Part shown: positions 43,573 to 51,776 of the stretch, piece by piece | Numbering within the stretch: position 1 is the stretch's first letter | Layout of the letters: each line of letters begins with the position of its first letter | Origin: RFPI01 sp964470195 | GTDB lineage: Bacteria; Pseudomonadota; Gammaproteobacteria; Burkholderiales; Methylophilaceae | Assembly: GCA_964470195.1 (NCBI GenBank) | Contig: CAYYBG010000005.1 | Span: forward strand, 13,109-77,108 | DNA length: 64,000 nucleotides | Direction: 5' to 3' | Program-made: the position numbers and the translations under genes | Notes under the pieces: generated by a model | Database searches by the model: none | What the model was told of the DNA's origin: nothing | Seen by the model: the letters and a program-made list of their open reading frames with translations, nothing else

Positions 43573-45044
43573 GCTGACCACCCTGACAGAATTTGTTGTA
43601 CTGTTTCTGCATCACTAAATGGGAAGCGTGTACCAGCTATTTCTTGATAACACTCGTGACCTTTGCCAGCCACTAATACCACATCTCCAGACCGTGCCAT
43701 ACCCACTGCAAGCGCAATTGCCTGAGCACGATCCACACAAATGTTTAACTTGTCTTGGGCGATATGCGTAGAAATCTGCTCAATAATCTGCAAGGCATCC
43801 TCATCGCGGGGATTATCACTCGTCACCACCACAATATCGGCCAACTCATTGGCTAATGCACCCATTTCTGGACGTTTGCCACTGTCACGATTACCACCAC
43901 ATCCGAATAGGCAGATTAATTTGCCATGACAATTGGTTCGCAACGATTTCAATACTTTTTCTAATGCATCTGGGGTATGCGCATAATCAACAATCACCAA
44001 TGGTTTTTCTGCACCACCCAACTGTTGCATACGTCCGGGAACCGATTGCAGACGACTTATCACTGCACTAGCAGTTGGTAAATCAACGCCTGAAATCAAC
44101 AAACTAGAGAATACCGCTAGCAAGTTATAGATATTAAATTCACCCACCACTTGCGCACGCAATTCAGTCTCACCGTGAGGAGTGACTACGTGTAAATACA
44201 TGCCTTGGGCAGACATCACACCATCAATAACACGAACATCCGCTACTTCGCCATGAGAATTATTCGTAGCATCAGCAATCCCATAGGTCAGTACCGGTTT
44301 ATTTTGATACCTGAGATCATGTGCAATTTGACGGCCAAAATCATCATCAATATTAATAATCGAACAACGTAAGCTAGGGCAGTCAAATAAGCGACGCTTG
44401 GCTTGCCCATAAGCTTCCATGGTTCCGTGATAATCCAAATGATCTCGGCTTAGATTGGTGAAAATTGCCACATCAAATTCCACCGCGTTGACTCGCCCTT
44501 GATCTAAACCATGGGAGGAAACTTCCATACTGACCACTTCAGCGCCTTGAGCCAAATAATCTGCCATCCAGGCTTGCAAACAAATTGCATCCGGTGTGGT
44601 GTTTGGATTAGCCTTGAGTGTGCAATCCTGCCCCACTATCCCATGTCCCAAAGTACCAATCATGGCGCTTGTCCGCTTTAATTCTGCAAAACATTGAGCT
44701 AACCAATAACTACAGGTAGTTTTGCCGTTGGTACCTGTCACTCCAATGACCCATAATTGACGTGATGGATAGTGATAAAACTCGGCAGCAATCTGACTGA
44801 CTTGATAACGTAGCTGGCTAACAGCCTGATGAGGAATATCAGCCACTGACTCACCTAATTGCTGCCAATCAAATCCATCCGCCTCATAAATTACAGCAGT
44901 TGCGCCCTGCTCAATGGCTGGCAATATGTAATCTCTACCATCGCGAGACTCACCTGGATATGCAACGAATAAATCATTTACAGAAACCTGACGACTGTCA
45001 CTGGTGATGCTTTTGTATGAATGATTTTGCCAAAGTGAGGCCAT
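43569..45044 (-). CDS. murE: UDP-MurNAc-tripeptide synthetase (meso-DAP adding)
   Basis: MurE adds the third amino acid to the stem peptide. The P-loop VTGTNGKTTCSYWL (about 104-117) and the SMEVSSHGLDQGRV segment are intact. The DNPRDED motif (about 408-414) marks meso-diaminopimelate specificity, as expected for a Gram-negative cell. Length is 491. It overlaps ftsI by one base and murF by four. Confidence 0.96.
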   Translation of the reverse strand: MASLWQNHSYKSITSDSRQVSVNDLFVAYPGESRDGRDYILPAIEQGATAVIYEADGFDWQQLGESVADIPHQAVSQLRYQVSQIAAEFYHYPSRQLWVIGVTGTNGKTTCSYWLAQCFAELKRTSAMIGTLGHGIVGQDCTLKANPNTTPDAICLQAWMADYLAQGAEVVSMEVSSHGLDQGRVNAVEFDVAIFTNLSRDHLDYHGTMEAYGQAKRRLFDCPSLRCSIINIDDDFGRQIAHDLRYQNKPVLTYGIADATNNSHGEVADVRVIDGVMSAQGMYLHVVTPHGETELRAQVVGEFNIYNLLAVFSSLLISGVDLPTASAVISRLQSVPGRMQQLGGAEKPLVIVDYAHTPDALEKVLKSLRTNCHGKLICLFGCGGNRDSGKRPEMGALANELADIVVVTSDNPRDEDALQIIEQISTHIAQDKLNICVDRAQAIALAVGMARSGDVVLVAGKGHECYQEIAGTRFPFSDAETVQQILSGWSA

Positions 45045-46783
45045 TACATAGACTCCTTCACTTCGGCACTATCTGCGCTAGGCATTACGATATTGTCATT
45101 AGGCGCATCTTGAGGCACACCCATCATACGCAAGGTCGCCCCCATCACAGCACTGAATACCGGTGCAGCAACTGCACCTCCGTAATACTGCCCAGCACTT
45201 GGCTCATCGATCATGACAGCCACAATTAATTTGGGATTAGATGCAGGCGCCATTCCAACAAAAGATGAAATATATTTATTTTGATAGCCCCCAACCCCTG
45301 GTTTATGCGCTGTTCCCGTTTTGCCAGCAACACGATAACCCATGACTTGGGCTTTGACTGCGGTACCACCTGGCTGAACCACAGTCTCCAACATATCTCT
45401 GACACTTCGTGCATTTTCTGCTGATAACACTTGTTGCCCAACCTGCAACTCTTTACTTTTAATCAGCGTAACTGGACGTAATTCACCATCATTTGCAAAC
45501 ACTGTGTAAGCACGTGCTAACTGAAGTAATGTCACGCTAATACCATTACCATAGGACATGGTAGCCTGCTCAATCGGCCGCCAATTTTTATAGTGCCGCA
45601 AGCGACCTGAGACTTCGCCAGGAAATTCAATGTGAGTAAGTGTGCCAAATCCCATTTGGCTCAACATACCCCACATAAATTGAGGTTCCAACGAGAGCGC
45701 AATTTTGGTTGCACCTACATTCGAGGATTTTTGGATTACGCCAGCAACCGTCAGCAAGCCATAATTGTGCGTGTCATGAATGGTAGCAGGACCAATCTTG
45801 AAGGTGCCAGGCGATGTTTCTAGTCGTGTCTCTGGACGATATTTGCCTGATTCCAGCCCCATTGCTACTGCCATTGGTTTCATGGTTGAGCCAGGTTCAA
45901 AAGTATCCGTCAACGCCCGATTTCTTGATTTGCCTGCAATATTGCTGGGGTTATTCGGATTGTAGCTAGGCAAATTAACCATTGCTAGAATTTCACCGCT
46001 TTTAGCATCCATGACAATTGCGGATCCTGCTTGAGCGCGATTTTCCTCAACGGCTTTTGATAACTCACGAAATGCCAAATATTGTATTTTTCTATCGATG
46101 GACAGCACCAAATCTTTACCATTTTGTGGCATCTTGGCGGCTTCTAAATCTTCTACGATATGTCCAGCGCGATCGCGTAACACATGACGACGTCCAGGCT
46201 TGCCTGCCAACCAGTTCTGGTATTTCAGCTCAAACCCCTCTTGACCTTTTTCATCTACCCCAGTAAACCCTACAAGGTGAGCGGTCACTTCTCCTTCTGG
46301 ATAATATCGGCGGTACTCGCGTTGACTGTAAATACCTGCAATACGGAGCGCCAATACATCATTTGCCAACTCGGGAGAAATGCGTCGTTTCAGAAACACA
46401 AACTCCCTCTCTTGGTTAGCTAATTTGCGATTAATTTCTGCCACATCAATTTTAAGTAACTCAGCCAATTTTGCTTTCTGCTGCTCATTCATATTGGCAT
46501 CCGCAGGATTAGCCCAAATCGATTCAACCGGCGTGCTAATCGCCAAAGCCTCACCATTGCGGTCTCTAATCATTCCGCGATAGGCGTTCAAGGTAAGTGA
46601 GCGGGTATATCGAGCCTCACCCTGTTTTTGATAGAAACTACGGTTGTAACTTTGCAGATACAGCGCGCGCCCAATCAACAACACCATGCCAGACAGCAAC
46701 ATAAATAACAGTAAATGACGTCGCCAAGCTGGCAACTTCACCACTTCCTGTACTTTATTTTTTACTGGTCGGCTGAATTTCAT
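45044..46783 (-). CDS. ftsI: Septal peptidoglycan transpeptidase FtsI (PBP3)
   Basis: FtsI cross-links septal peptidoglycan in complex with FtsW. It has an N-terminal membrane segment (about 23-43), a pedestal domain, and a transpeptidase domain with active-site Ser in EPGSTMKP (SxxK), then SYGNG and KTGTAHKPG motifs. An upstream start at 46897 would add 38 basic, unrelated residues. The ATG at 46783 overlaps ftsL by four bases and begins MKFSRPVKN, so it is chosen. Product is 579 residues. Confidence 0.95.
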   Translation of the reverse strand: MKFSRPVKNKVQEVVKLPAWRRHLLLFMLLSGMVLLIGRALYLQSYNRSFYQKQGEARYTRSLTLNAYRGMIRDRNGEALAISTPVESIWANPADANMNEQQKAKLAELLKIDVAEINRKLANQEREFVFLKRRISPELANDVLALRIAGIYSQREYRRYYPEGEVTAHLVGFTGVDEKGQEGFELKYQNWLAGKPGRRHVLRDRAGHIVEDLEAAKMPQNGKDLVLSIDRKIQYLAFRELSKAVEENRAQAGSAIVMDAKSGEILAMVNLPSYNPNNPSNIAGKSRNRALTDTFEPGSTMKPMAVAMGLESGKYRPETRLETSPGTFKIGPATIHDTHNYGLLTVAGVIQKSSNVGATKIALSLEPQFMWGMLSQMGFGTLTHIEFPGEVSGRLRHYKNWRPIEQATMSYGNGISVTLLQLARAYTVFANDGELRPVTLIKSKELQVGQQVLSAENARSVRDMLETVVQPGGTAVKAQVMGYRVAGKTGTAHKPGVGGYQNKYISSFVGMAPASNPKLIVAVMIDEPSAGQYYGGAVAAPVFSAVMGATLRMMGVPQDAPNDNIVMPSADSAEVKESM

Positions 46784-47064
46784 TTTGCCTCGTTCTGACT
46801 CTTTTCTACGGTCACAATTTGTATATGTTTTGTTTCTGGCACATGCATATGCAACATATCTCTTGCCACTTTTTCTAAACGACTGTGCATAGCCCAAGTA
46901 CTTTGCTCAAGCTGCAACTGACTCCACTCCAAATCTAAAGATTTAGCTGTTTCTTTATGTTGCTGTAGCTCAATAAATAATTTTCTGGCTTTATGCTGCG
47001 AGGTGACTAAGCCCATAGCACAAGTCAACAAGACAAAGAATAAGATAAAATTCAACCTTGTCAT
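46780..47064 (-). CDS. ftsL: Cell division protein FtsL
   Basis: FtsL is a small bitopic protein in complex with FtsQ and FtsB. The 94 residues show one N-terminal membrane segment (about 3-20) and a coiled-coil-like periplasmic region (about 23-60) ending in a VARDMLHMHVPET stretch. Sequence conservation is low, so identification leans on position between rsmH and ftsI and the topology. It overlaps both neighbours by four bases. Confidence 0.9.
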   Translation of the reverse strand: MTRLNFILFFVLLTCAMGLVTSQHKARKLFIELQQHKETAKSLDLEWSQLQLEQSTWAMHSRLEKVARDMLHMHVPETKHIQIVTVEKSQNEAK

Positions 47065-48071
47065 CGTCTAGCTTCAGCCATTCTGCCCAATGGCTCTGCT
47101 GTTCTCTCTGCCACTCGCATCACCGCACTTCTACTTCTGGGATTAGCACGTACTTCGAGCTCACTCGGTTTGAGTGCTTTTCCCACAGCCATTAATAAAG
47201 GCTTGGGTAAATCTTTGGCAAGCACGGGCATCTTGGCAGGCAAATCATCGCGCTGCTGATGCTCACGTATAAAATGCTTCACCATACGATCCTCTAAGGA
47301 ATGAAAACTAATTACCACCATGCGCCCATTTGCCGCCAAAGATTGCAAACACTGTTGCAACACGGACGCTAATTCCTCAAGCTCTTGATTGAGATAAATC
47401 CGTAAAGCTTGAAAGGTACGCGTCGCCGGATCTTGCCCTGGTTCAGCTTTGGGGACAGTCCCAGCCACGAGATTGGCGAGTTGACGTGTCGTGAGCAAGA
47501 CTGCTCCCAACGTGCGTTTCTCAACAATCGCCCTTGCAATCTGTTTAGCAAACCGTTCTTCACCATACGTTCTAATCACCTCTGCAATTTTTTGTTCACT
47601 TGCTTGCGCAAGAAATTCTGCGGCAGTCTGCCCCTGAGTCTGATCCATACGCATATCCAGGGGACCATCAAAACGAAAACTAAAACCACGTTCCGCTTCA
47701 TCAATCTGTGGAGATGAAATGCCTAAATCCAATAAAATTCCATCCACTTGAGCTAGCTTCTGTGTGCGCAAAACCCTAGCTAGCTGGGAAAAGTGTGCAT
47801 GCACCAGCAAAAATCGTGAGTCTTCAATTTGTTTACCAAATTCAATAGCTGCCAAATCTCGATCCAGCGCAATCAGACGCCCTTGTTTGCCAAGTTTTTG
47901 CAAAATCTCGCGGCTATGACCGCCACGCCCAAATGTACAATCGATATAAACCCCATCCGAACGGATATTCAATGCATCAACTGCTTCATTTAGCAACACC
48001 GCCACATGAGGCGATGCTGACAATTTCCCTACCTGTTGTGCATTATTTGGGGATTGTGAGCCGGCGCTCAC
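47061..48071 (-). CDS. rsmH: 16S rRNA m4C1402 methyltransferase RsmH (MraW)
   Basis: RsmH N4-methylates C1402 in the 16S rRNA decoding centre. The SAM motif YIDCTFGRGGHSREIL (about 42-57), ILLDLGISSPQIDEAERGFSF and the late VISFHSLEDRMVKHFIRE segment are present. Length is 336. The GTG start overlaps the mraZ stop by four bases (GTGA). The first 20 residues are poorly conserved. Confidence 0.95.
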   Translation of the reverse strand: MSAGSQSPNNAQQVGKLSASPHVAVLLNEAVDALNIRSDGVYIDCTFGRGGHSREILQKLGKQGRLIALDRDLAAIEFGKQIEDSRFLLVHAHFSQLARVLRTQKLAQVDGILLDLGISSPQIDEAERGFSFRFDGPLDMRMDQTQGQTAAEFLAQASEQKIAEVIRTYGEERFAKQIARAIVEKRTLGAVLLTTRQLANLVAGTVPKAEPGQDPATRTFQALRIYLNQELEELASVLQQCLQSLAANGRMVVISFHSLEDRMVKHFIREHQQRDDLPAKMPVLAKDLPKPLLMAVGKALKPSELEVRANPRSRSAVMRVAERTAEPLGRMAEARR

Positions 48072-48514
48072 AGGGAAAATCCTTCTAACTCTGCGGGCAT
48101 ATCTAGCGCATCACCTATCACCCCGTGTTCAAGTTGCTCGCGCCACGCCTGTAAATTCCACAACTCAAAATGACTTCCTTGTCCAACCAGCATGGCTTGC
48201 TTGTCTAAGCCTGCGAACTCACGTAGCACTGGCGACACAAGCATACGGCCAGCAGTATCCATCACAATATCCTCTGCATAACCCACCAAAAGGCGTTGCA
48301 ATGCGCTAGAGCGCTTATCGAAGGAGGACAGAGACATTAACTTGGCTTGGATAGGTTCCCAAGCGGGTGCAGGATAAAGTAACAAGCATCGGTGAGGGTG
48401 CGCAGTCAACACTAATTGACCGGAGGAGAAAGAATGCAGGGCGTCACGATGCTTGGTTGGAATTGCCAACCGACCTTTCGCATCGAGATTCAATGATGAA
48501 GCACCACGAAACAT
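48068..48514 (-). CDS. mraZ: Transcriptional regulator MraZ
   Basis: MraZ is an AbrB-like (SpoVT-AbrB) DNA-binding protein that represses its own dcw operon in E. coli. Two tandem domains are visible: the first around LNLDAKGRLAIPTKHRDAL (about 8-26), the second around MDTAGRMLVSPVLREFAGL (about 86-104). Length is 148. It is the first gene of the 16-gene mraZ-ftsZ cluster. Three MraZ boxes occur 100-130 bases upstream, so autoregulation is likely. Confidence 0.95.
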   Translation of the reverse strand: MFRGASSLNLDAKGRLAIPTKHRDALHSFSSGQLVLTAHPHRCLLLYPAPAWEPIQAKLMSLSSFDKRSSALQRLLVGYAEDIVMDTAGRMLVSPVLREFAGLDKQAMLVGQGSHFELWNLQAWREQLEHGVIGDALDMPAELEGFSL

Positions 48515-48539
48515 ACACGCCCTTAAAAATACTCAAAAT

Positions 48540-48617
48540 AAAAAAAAGGGAACATTGATAAAAAAACGACTCACAACTGCCCTGTGGAGATGAGCGTATC
48601 GAACAATCAATGTTCCC
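48540..48617 (-). promoter_or_regulatory. Putative attenuator in the mraZ leader
   Basis: On the minus strand, arms GGGAACATTGAT (48617-48606) and ATCAATGTTCCC (48559-48548) form a perfect 12-bp stem enclosing a smaller CTCA/TGAG hairpin. The stem is followed at once by eight T. That is terminator architecture, placed between the promoter and mraZ. TGTGGGG at the 5' edge can pair instead with CTCCACA in the loop, which would break the stem. Confidence 0.5.
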
Positions 48618-48641
48618 CCACAAAAACCCACTTTTATCCAC
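48617..48641 (-). promoter_or_regulatory. MraZ boxes (three phased repeats)
   Basis: On the minus strand GTGGA, GTGGG and GTGGG occur at exact 10-base intervals (48641, 48631 and 48621). This matches the GTGGG-N5 direct-repeat operator known for MraZ. They lie just downstream of the predicted promoter. Confidence 0.75.
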
Positions 48642-48649
48642 TTAATGAC

Positions 48650-48678
48650 ACTATAGAGAAAAAATTAGGGGTGTGCAA
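48650..48678 (-). promoter_or_regulatory. Predicted sigma70 promoter of the dcw cluster
   Basis: On the minus strand TTGCAC (48678-48673), 17 bases, TATAGT (48655-48650). Transcription would start near 48643, just before the MraZ boxes. The rest of the gap between here and rnpB (48679-48912) is AT-rich and shows no gene. Confidence 0.65.
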
Positions 48679-48912
48679 GGGTTTTTTTACGATTTTCCTT
48701 TACAGTACAATGACTTAGCTGTGATTATTAATTAAAAGATAAAACCTTTTAAAAATAATGAGATAGCAAATTAAATGAACGTGAAATATTAAGATGTTTG
48801 GTTGCTTGGCTTGCTCATTAAAATGCTTAATCAATGATGAAAAACATTGGCTTGGTTAAAAATTTAGGAATGATATAAATTTTGACTGATATAGAAGGGA
48901 GATACAGAAATT

Positions 48913-49242
48913 GGAAGCTGACCGATAAGCCGGGTTCTGTTCTCATTTGCATGAGTGACAGTCATTCCTCTAGGTTTGCAATTACTCACAAACTCAAGCA
49001 ACCTACCCGCTGACAGCGCGAGCCACGCTATCGCCAGCCTATTTGGTCTTGCTACAGATGGAGGTTACCGCGTTTCACCCGATTAATCCGCAAGCAGATT
49101 AATACGACTCGTCTCTGTGGCCCTATTCCTCGCCTTATATGCCTAAGCACTTTCAGCGTACGGCCGTTAGCCGTCATCCCGCTCTATGTAGCCCGGACTT
49201 TCCTCCCCCCATTGCTGGGCGGCGACTGTCTGGTCAGCTTCC
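48913..49242 (-). ncRNA. rnpB: RNase P RNA
   Basis: Catalytic RNA of RNase P, which trims 5' leaders from tRNA precursors. On the minus strand the 5' end reads GGAAGCTGACCAGACAGTCG, followed by GGGGGGAGGAAAGTCCGGGC (the conserved P3-P4 region). The 3' end reads AGAACCCGGCTTATCGGTCAG. Both ends pair to form P1, as in type A bacterial RNase P. Length is about 330 nt. A TAAAAT -10 box at 49254-49249 is correctly spaced for a start near 49242. No clear terminator follows. Confidence 0.95.
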
Positions 49243-49314
49243 GAGCGCATTTTAACATGCGAAACAGATACCAACTCTGCAAGAGGACAGCTAGATATTT
49301 GGTAATGATTGCCA

Positions 49315-49354
49315 TGTTATAACATTTACCATATTATAACTTTTGTTATAACAA
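49315..49354 (+). promoter_or_regulatory. Palindromic operator region of the toxin-antitoxin pair
   Basis: Two perfect palindromes, TGTTATAACA (49315-49324) and TTGTTATAACAA (49343-49354), flank a half-site ATTATAAC (49333-49340). They lie 20-60 bases upstream of the antitoxin start and overlap its likely promoter. They probably bind the AbrB-like antitoxin. Confidence 0.55.
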
Positions 49355-49374
49355 CTTCTAGGCTAGGAGTTTCT

Positions 49375-49629
49375 ATGGACAAATCTGAAACCAATATGAC
49401 CAAAGCACAAGGCATTAAACTTACCCAAATTGGTAATTCGGTAGGATTAATTTTGCCTAAGGAAGTATTAGCCAGATTGAAGTTAAAAAAGGGTGATACT
49501 GTTTATTTAACCGACGCTCCCAGCGGAATCACGATGAGTCCTCATGACCCTACATTTCAAGAACAATTAGAAATTGGACGAGAATTTATGCGTGAGTATC
49601 GAGATACCTTTAATGCCTTGGCTAAATAA
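49375..49629 (+). CDS. AbrB/MazE-type antitoxin
   Basis: An 84-residue antitoxin with the AbrB swapped-hairpin DNA-binding domain: IKLTQIGNSVGLILPKEVLARLKLKKGDTVYL. The C-terminal part (about 50-84) is an extended, probably toxin-binding, tail. The ATG at 49375 has AGGAG at good distance. An upstream start at 49309 would overlap the operator palindromes and is rejected. The gene overlaps the Doc toxin by one base (TAATG). Such pairs stabilise plasmids or genomic islands; here it lies between rnpB and ung. Confidence 0.88.
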   Translation: MDKSETNMTKAQGIKLTQIGNSVGLILPKEVLARLKLKKGDTVYLTDAPSGITMSPHDPTFQEQLEIGREFMREYRDTFNALAK

Positions 49630-50024
49630 TGAGCAAATGGCGTTGGATTAATAAATCTTTATTAGTCACCTTGCATGATGAAAGTTTGGTTATGCACGGT
49701 GGAGCAGCCGGAATTCGTGATGAGGCCGCGCTAGACTCTGCCTTAAATCGAGCACCAAACTTAGCTGAATATGGCAGTCCAGATTTTGCTGATTTGGCCG
49801 CCGCTTATGGCGTGGGCTTAGTAAAAAATAATGCCTTTATTGATGGAAATAAACGAGTTGCCTTTTTAAGTGTTGGTTTATTTTTATCCATTAATGGCTA
49901 TAAACTTTTCGCCACACAGGTTGATGCAACTCTTACCATGCAAGCCCTAGCTGCTAGCGAAATTAACGAGGCTGAATTTGCCGCATGGGTTAGAAAAAAT
50001 AGCCGCGCAAGCAAAGATGGCTAA
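49629..50024 (+). CDS. Death-on-curing (Doc/Fic) family toxin, catalytic His replaced
   Basis: A 131-residue Doc-type Fic-fold protein. Active Doc toxins phosphorylate EF-Tu and use the motif HxFx(D/N)(A/G)NKR. Here residues about 70-79 read NAFIDGNKR, so Asn sits at the catalytic His position; the rest of the motif is intact. The N-terminal HGGAAGIRDEAALDSAL segment is typical. Activity may be lost or altered. It overlaps the AbrB antitoxin, so the pair is a toxin-antitoxin operon, possibly decayed. No frameshift is seen. Confidence 0.88.
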   Translation: MSKWRWINKSLLVTLHDESLVMHGGAAGIRDEAALDSALNRAPNLAEYGSPDFADLAAAYGVGLVKNNAFIDGNKRVAFLSVGLFLSINGYKLFATQVDATLTMQALAASEINEAEFAAWVRKNSRASKDG

Positions 50025-50055
50025 GCCCTGATAATTTTTTGATAGTGATCACATC

Positions 50056-50739
50056 ATGACCCCACCACCTTTAGGACAACTAGAGACCTCTTGGCAGCGC
50101 ATGATAGGCAAAGAATTTGAGCAACCCTATATGCAAGCTTTGCGTCATTTTTTGCGTCAAGAAAAAGCGCAAGGTAAAACTATTTTTCCGCCTAGCCCAC
50201 TCATTTTTAATGCTTTTAATCACACGCCTTTTGATAAGGTGCGCGTAGTCATCATTGGCCAAGACCCTTATCATGGCGCAAACCAAGCCCATGGCCTAAG
50301 CTTTTCTGTGCCGAATGGTGTCGCCCTACCTCCTTCACTACTCAATATTTTTAAAGAAATTCAAGCCGATTTGGGAATCAAAATAAGCGGGCAGGGAGAT
50401 TTAACACCTTGGGCAGCGCAAGGTGTGTTATTACTGAACGCCACATTAACCGTCGAGATGGCCAATGCTGGCTCTCATCAAAATCGTGGTTGGGAGCGGT
50501 TTACCGATGCTGCTATCGCAGCTTTGAATCATCACCGCGAAGGTTTGGTATTTGTATTGTGGGGAAGTTACGCGCAAAAAAAAGGCGCCATCATCGATCA
50601 ATCAAGACACCTAGTTCTAAGTGCAGCACATCCCTCACCGCTATCTGCACATCGAGGATTTTTTGGCAATCATCATTTCTCACAAATTAATGCTTACCTG
50701 CAACAACGTGGTGAGTTGCCGATTAATTGGCAACTTTAA
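50056..50739 (+). CDS. ung: Uracil-DNA glycosylase, family 1
   Basis: Ung removes uracil from DNA to start base-excision repair. The catalytic water-activating motif GQDPYHG (about 68-74) and the uracil-pocket LLNATLTV segment are present. The DNA-intercalation loop HPSPLSAHRGFFGNHHFS (about 196-213) is also intact. Length is 227. It starts 31 bases after the Doc gene but is unrelated to it. It converges with pyrC with a 5-base gap. Confidence 0.96.
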   Translation: MTPPPLGQLETSWQRMIGKEFEQPYMQALRHFLRQEKAQGKTIFPPSPLIFNAFNHTPFDKVRVVIIGQDPYHGANQAHGLSFSVPNGVALPPSLLNIFKEIQADLGIKISGQGDLTPWAAQGVLLLNATLTVEMANAGSHQNRGWERFTDAAIAALNHHREGLVFVLWGSYAQKKGAIIDQSRHLVLSAAHPSPLSAHRGFFGNHHFSQINAYLQQRGELPINWQL

Positions 50740-50744
50740 TCAAC

Positions 50745-51776
50745 TTAGACCAACTGCCAGTGTATTAATTGACCGGCTCGCAACGGAATCAATTCCTCAT
50801 CACCAAAGGGAAGGCTGGCTGGCGTCGTCCAATCTTGTTTACGCAATGTGATGGTACTTTGATTACGTGGTAGCTGATAAAAATCTGCACCATGAAAACT
50901 GGCGAAACCCTGCAATTGATCCAACGCGCCAGCTTGCTCAAAAACCTCTGCATAGAGTTCCAATGCATTGATCGAGTTATACATCCCAGCACATCCACAA
51001 TCACTTTCTTTGGCTGATTTAGCATGCGGGGCACTGTCGGTACCCAAGAAGAATTTCGGATTACCACTGGTAGCAGCTTTAACTAGAGCGCGTCTATGCC
51101 TCTCGCGTTTTAGGATTGGCAAACAATAGTGATGTGGTCGAATGCCTCCGGTAAACATGGCATTTCGATTCATCAATAAATGGTGGGGCGTAATGGTAGC
51201 CGCTACATTGGCAGACGCTTCAGTCACAAACTCTGCTGCATCCTGCGTGGTGATATGCTCGAACACCACACGTAAATTAGGAAATGCTTGCAACATAGGC
51301 TGCATGATGCGCTCAATAAATACTTTTTCTCGGTCAAACACATCAATTTCTGCATCAGTCACTTCACCATGAACCAGTAGTGGCATCCCAACAGACTGCA
51401 TTTTTTCGATTGCTGAGTAGCATTTATGAATATCTGTCACGCCTGAATCAGAATTGGTGGTAGCCCCCGCAGGGTAAAACTTTACTCCATGCACGACCCC
51501 ACTCTGCTTGGCTTTAACAATTTCCTCAGGTGCCGTGTTATCGGTTAGATACAAAGTCATTAACGGCTCAAATACGGCTCCTGTAGGCAAGGCAGCTAAA
51601 ATTCTTTGCTGATACTGTTGCGCCATGGCGGTTGTAGTAACAGGGGGACGCAAATTTGGCATGACAATCGCACGCGCAAAGCGTCGCGTGGTATCAGGCA
51701 ATACCGAAGCCATCTCGGTGCCATCACGCAAATGTAAATGCCAGTCGTCTGGCTTTATCATGGTTAATTCAGTCAT
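50745..51776 (-). CDS. pyrC: Dihydroorotase
   Basis: PyrC cyclises carbamoyl aspartate to dihydroorotate, step three of pyrimidine synthesis. The zinc motif DDWHLHLRDG (about residues 9-18), the carboxylated Lys region GVKFYPAGATTNSD (about 97-110) and the FFLGTDSAPHAKSAKE segment (about 241-256) are intact. At 343 residues it is the short, E. coli-like type. It overlaps rsmI by eight bases and should be co-transcribed with it. Confidence 0.96.
   Translation of the reverse strand: MTELTMIKPDDWHLHLRDGTEMASVLPDTTRRFARAIVMPNLRPPVTTTAMAQQYQQRILAALPTGAVFEPLMTLYLTDNTAPEEIVKAKQSGVVHGVKFYPAGATTNSDSGVTDIHKCYSAIEKMQSVGMPLLVHGEVTDAEIDVFDREKVFIERIMQPMLQAFPNLRVVFEHITTQDAAEFVTEASANVAATITPHHLLMNRNAMFTGGIRPHHYCLPILKRERHRRALVKAATSGNPKFFLGTDSAPHAKSAKESDCGCAGMYNSINALELYAEVFEQAGALDQLQGFASFHGADFYQLPRNQSTITLRKQDWTTPASLPFGDEELIPLRAGQLIHWQLV

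Noticed and set aside
46784..46897. 38-residue N-terminal extension of FtsI
   Set aside because: Basic, Cys-containing sequence unlike FtsI, overlapping ftsL heavily; the ATG at 46783 fits the family and the operon spacing.
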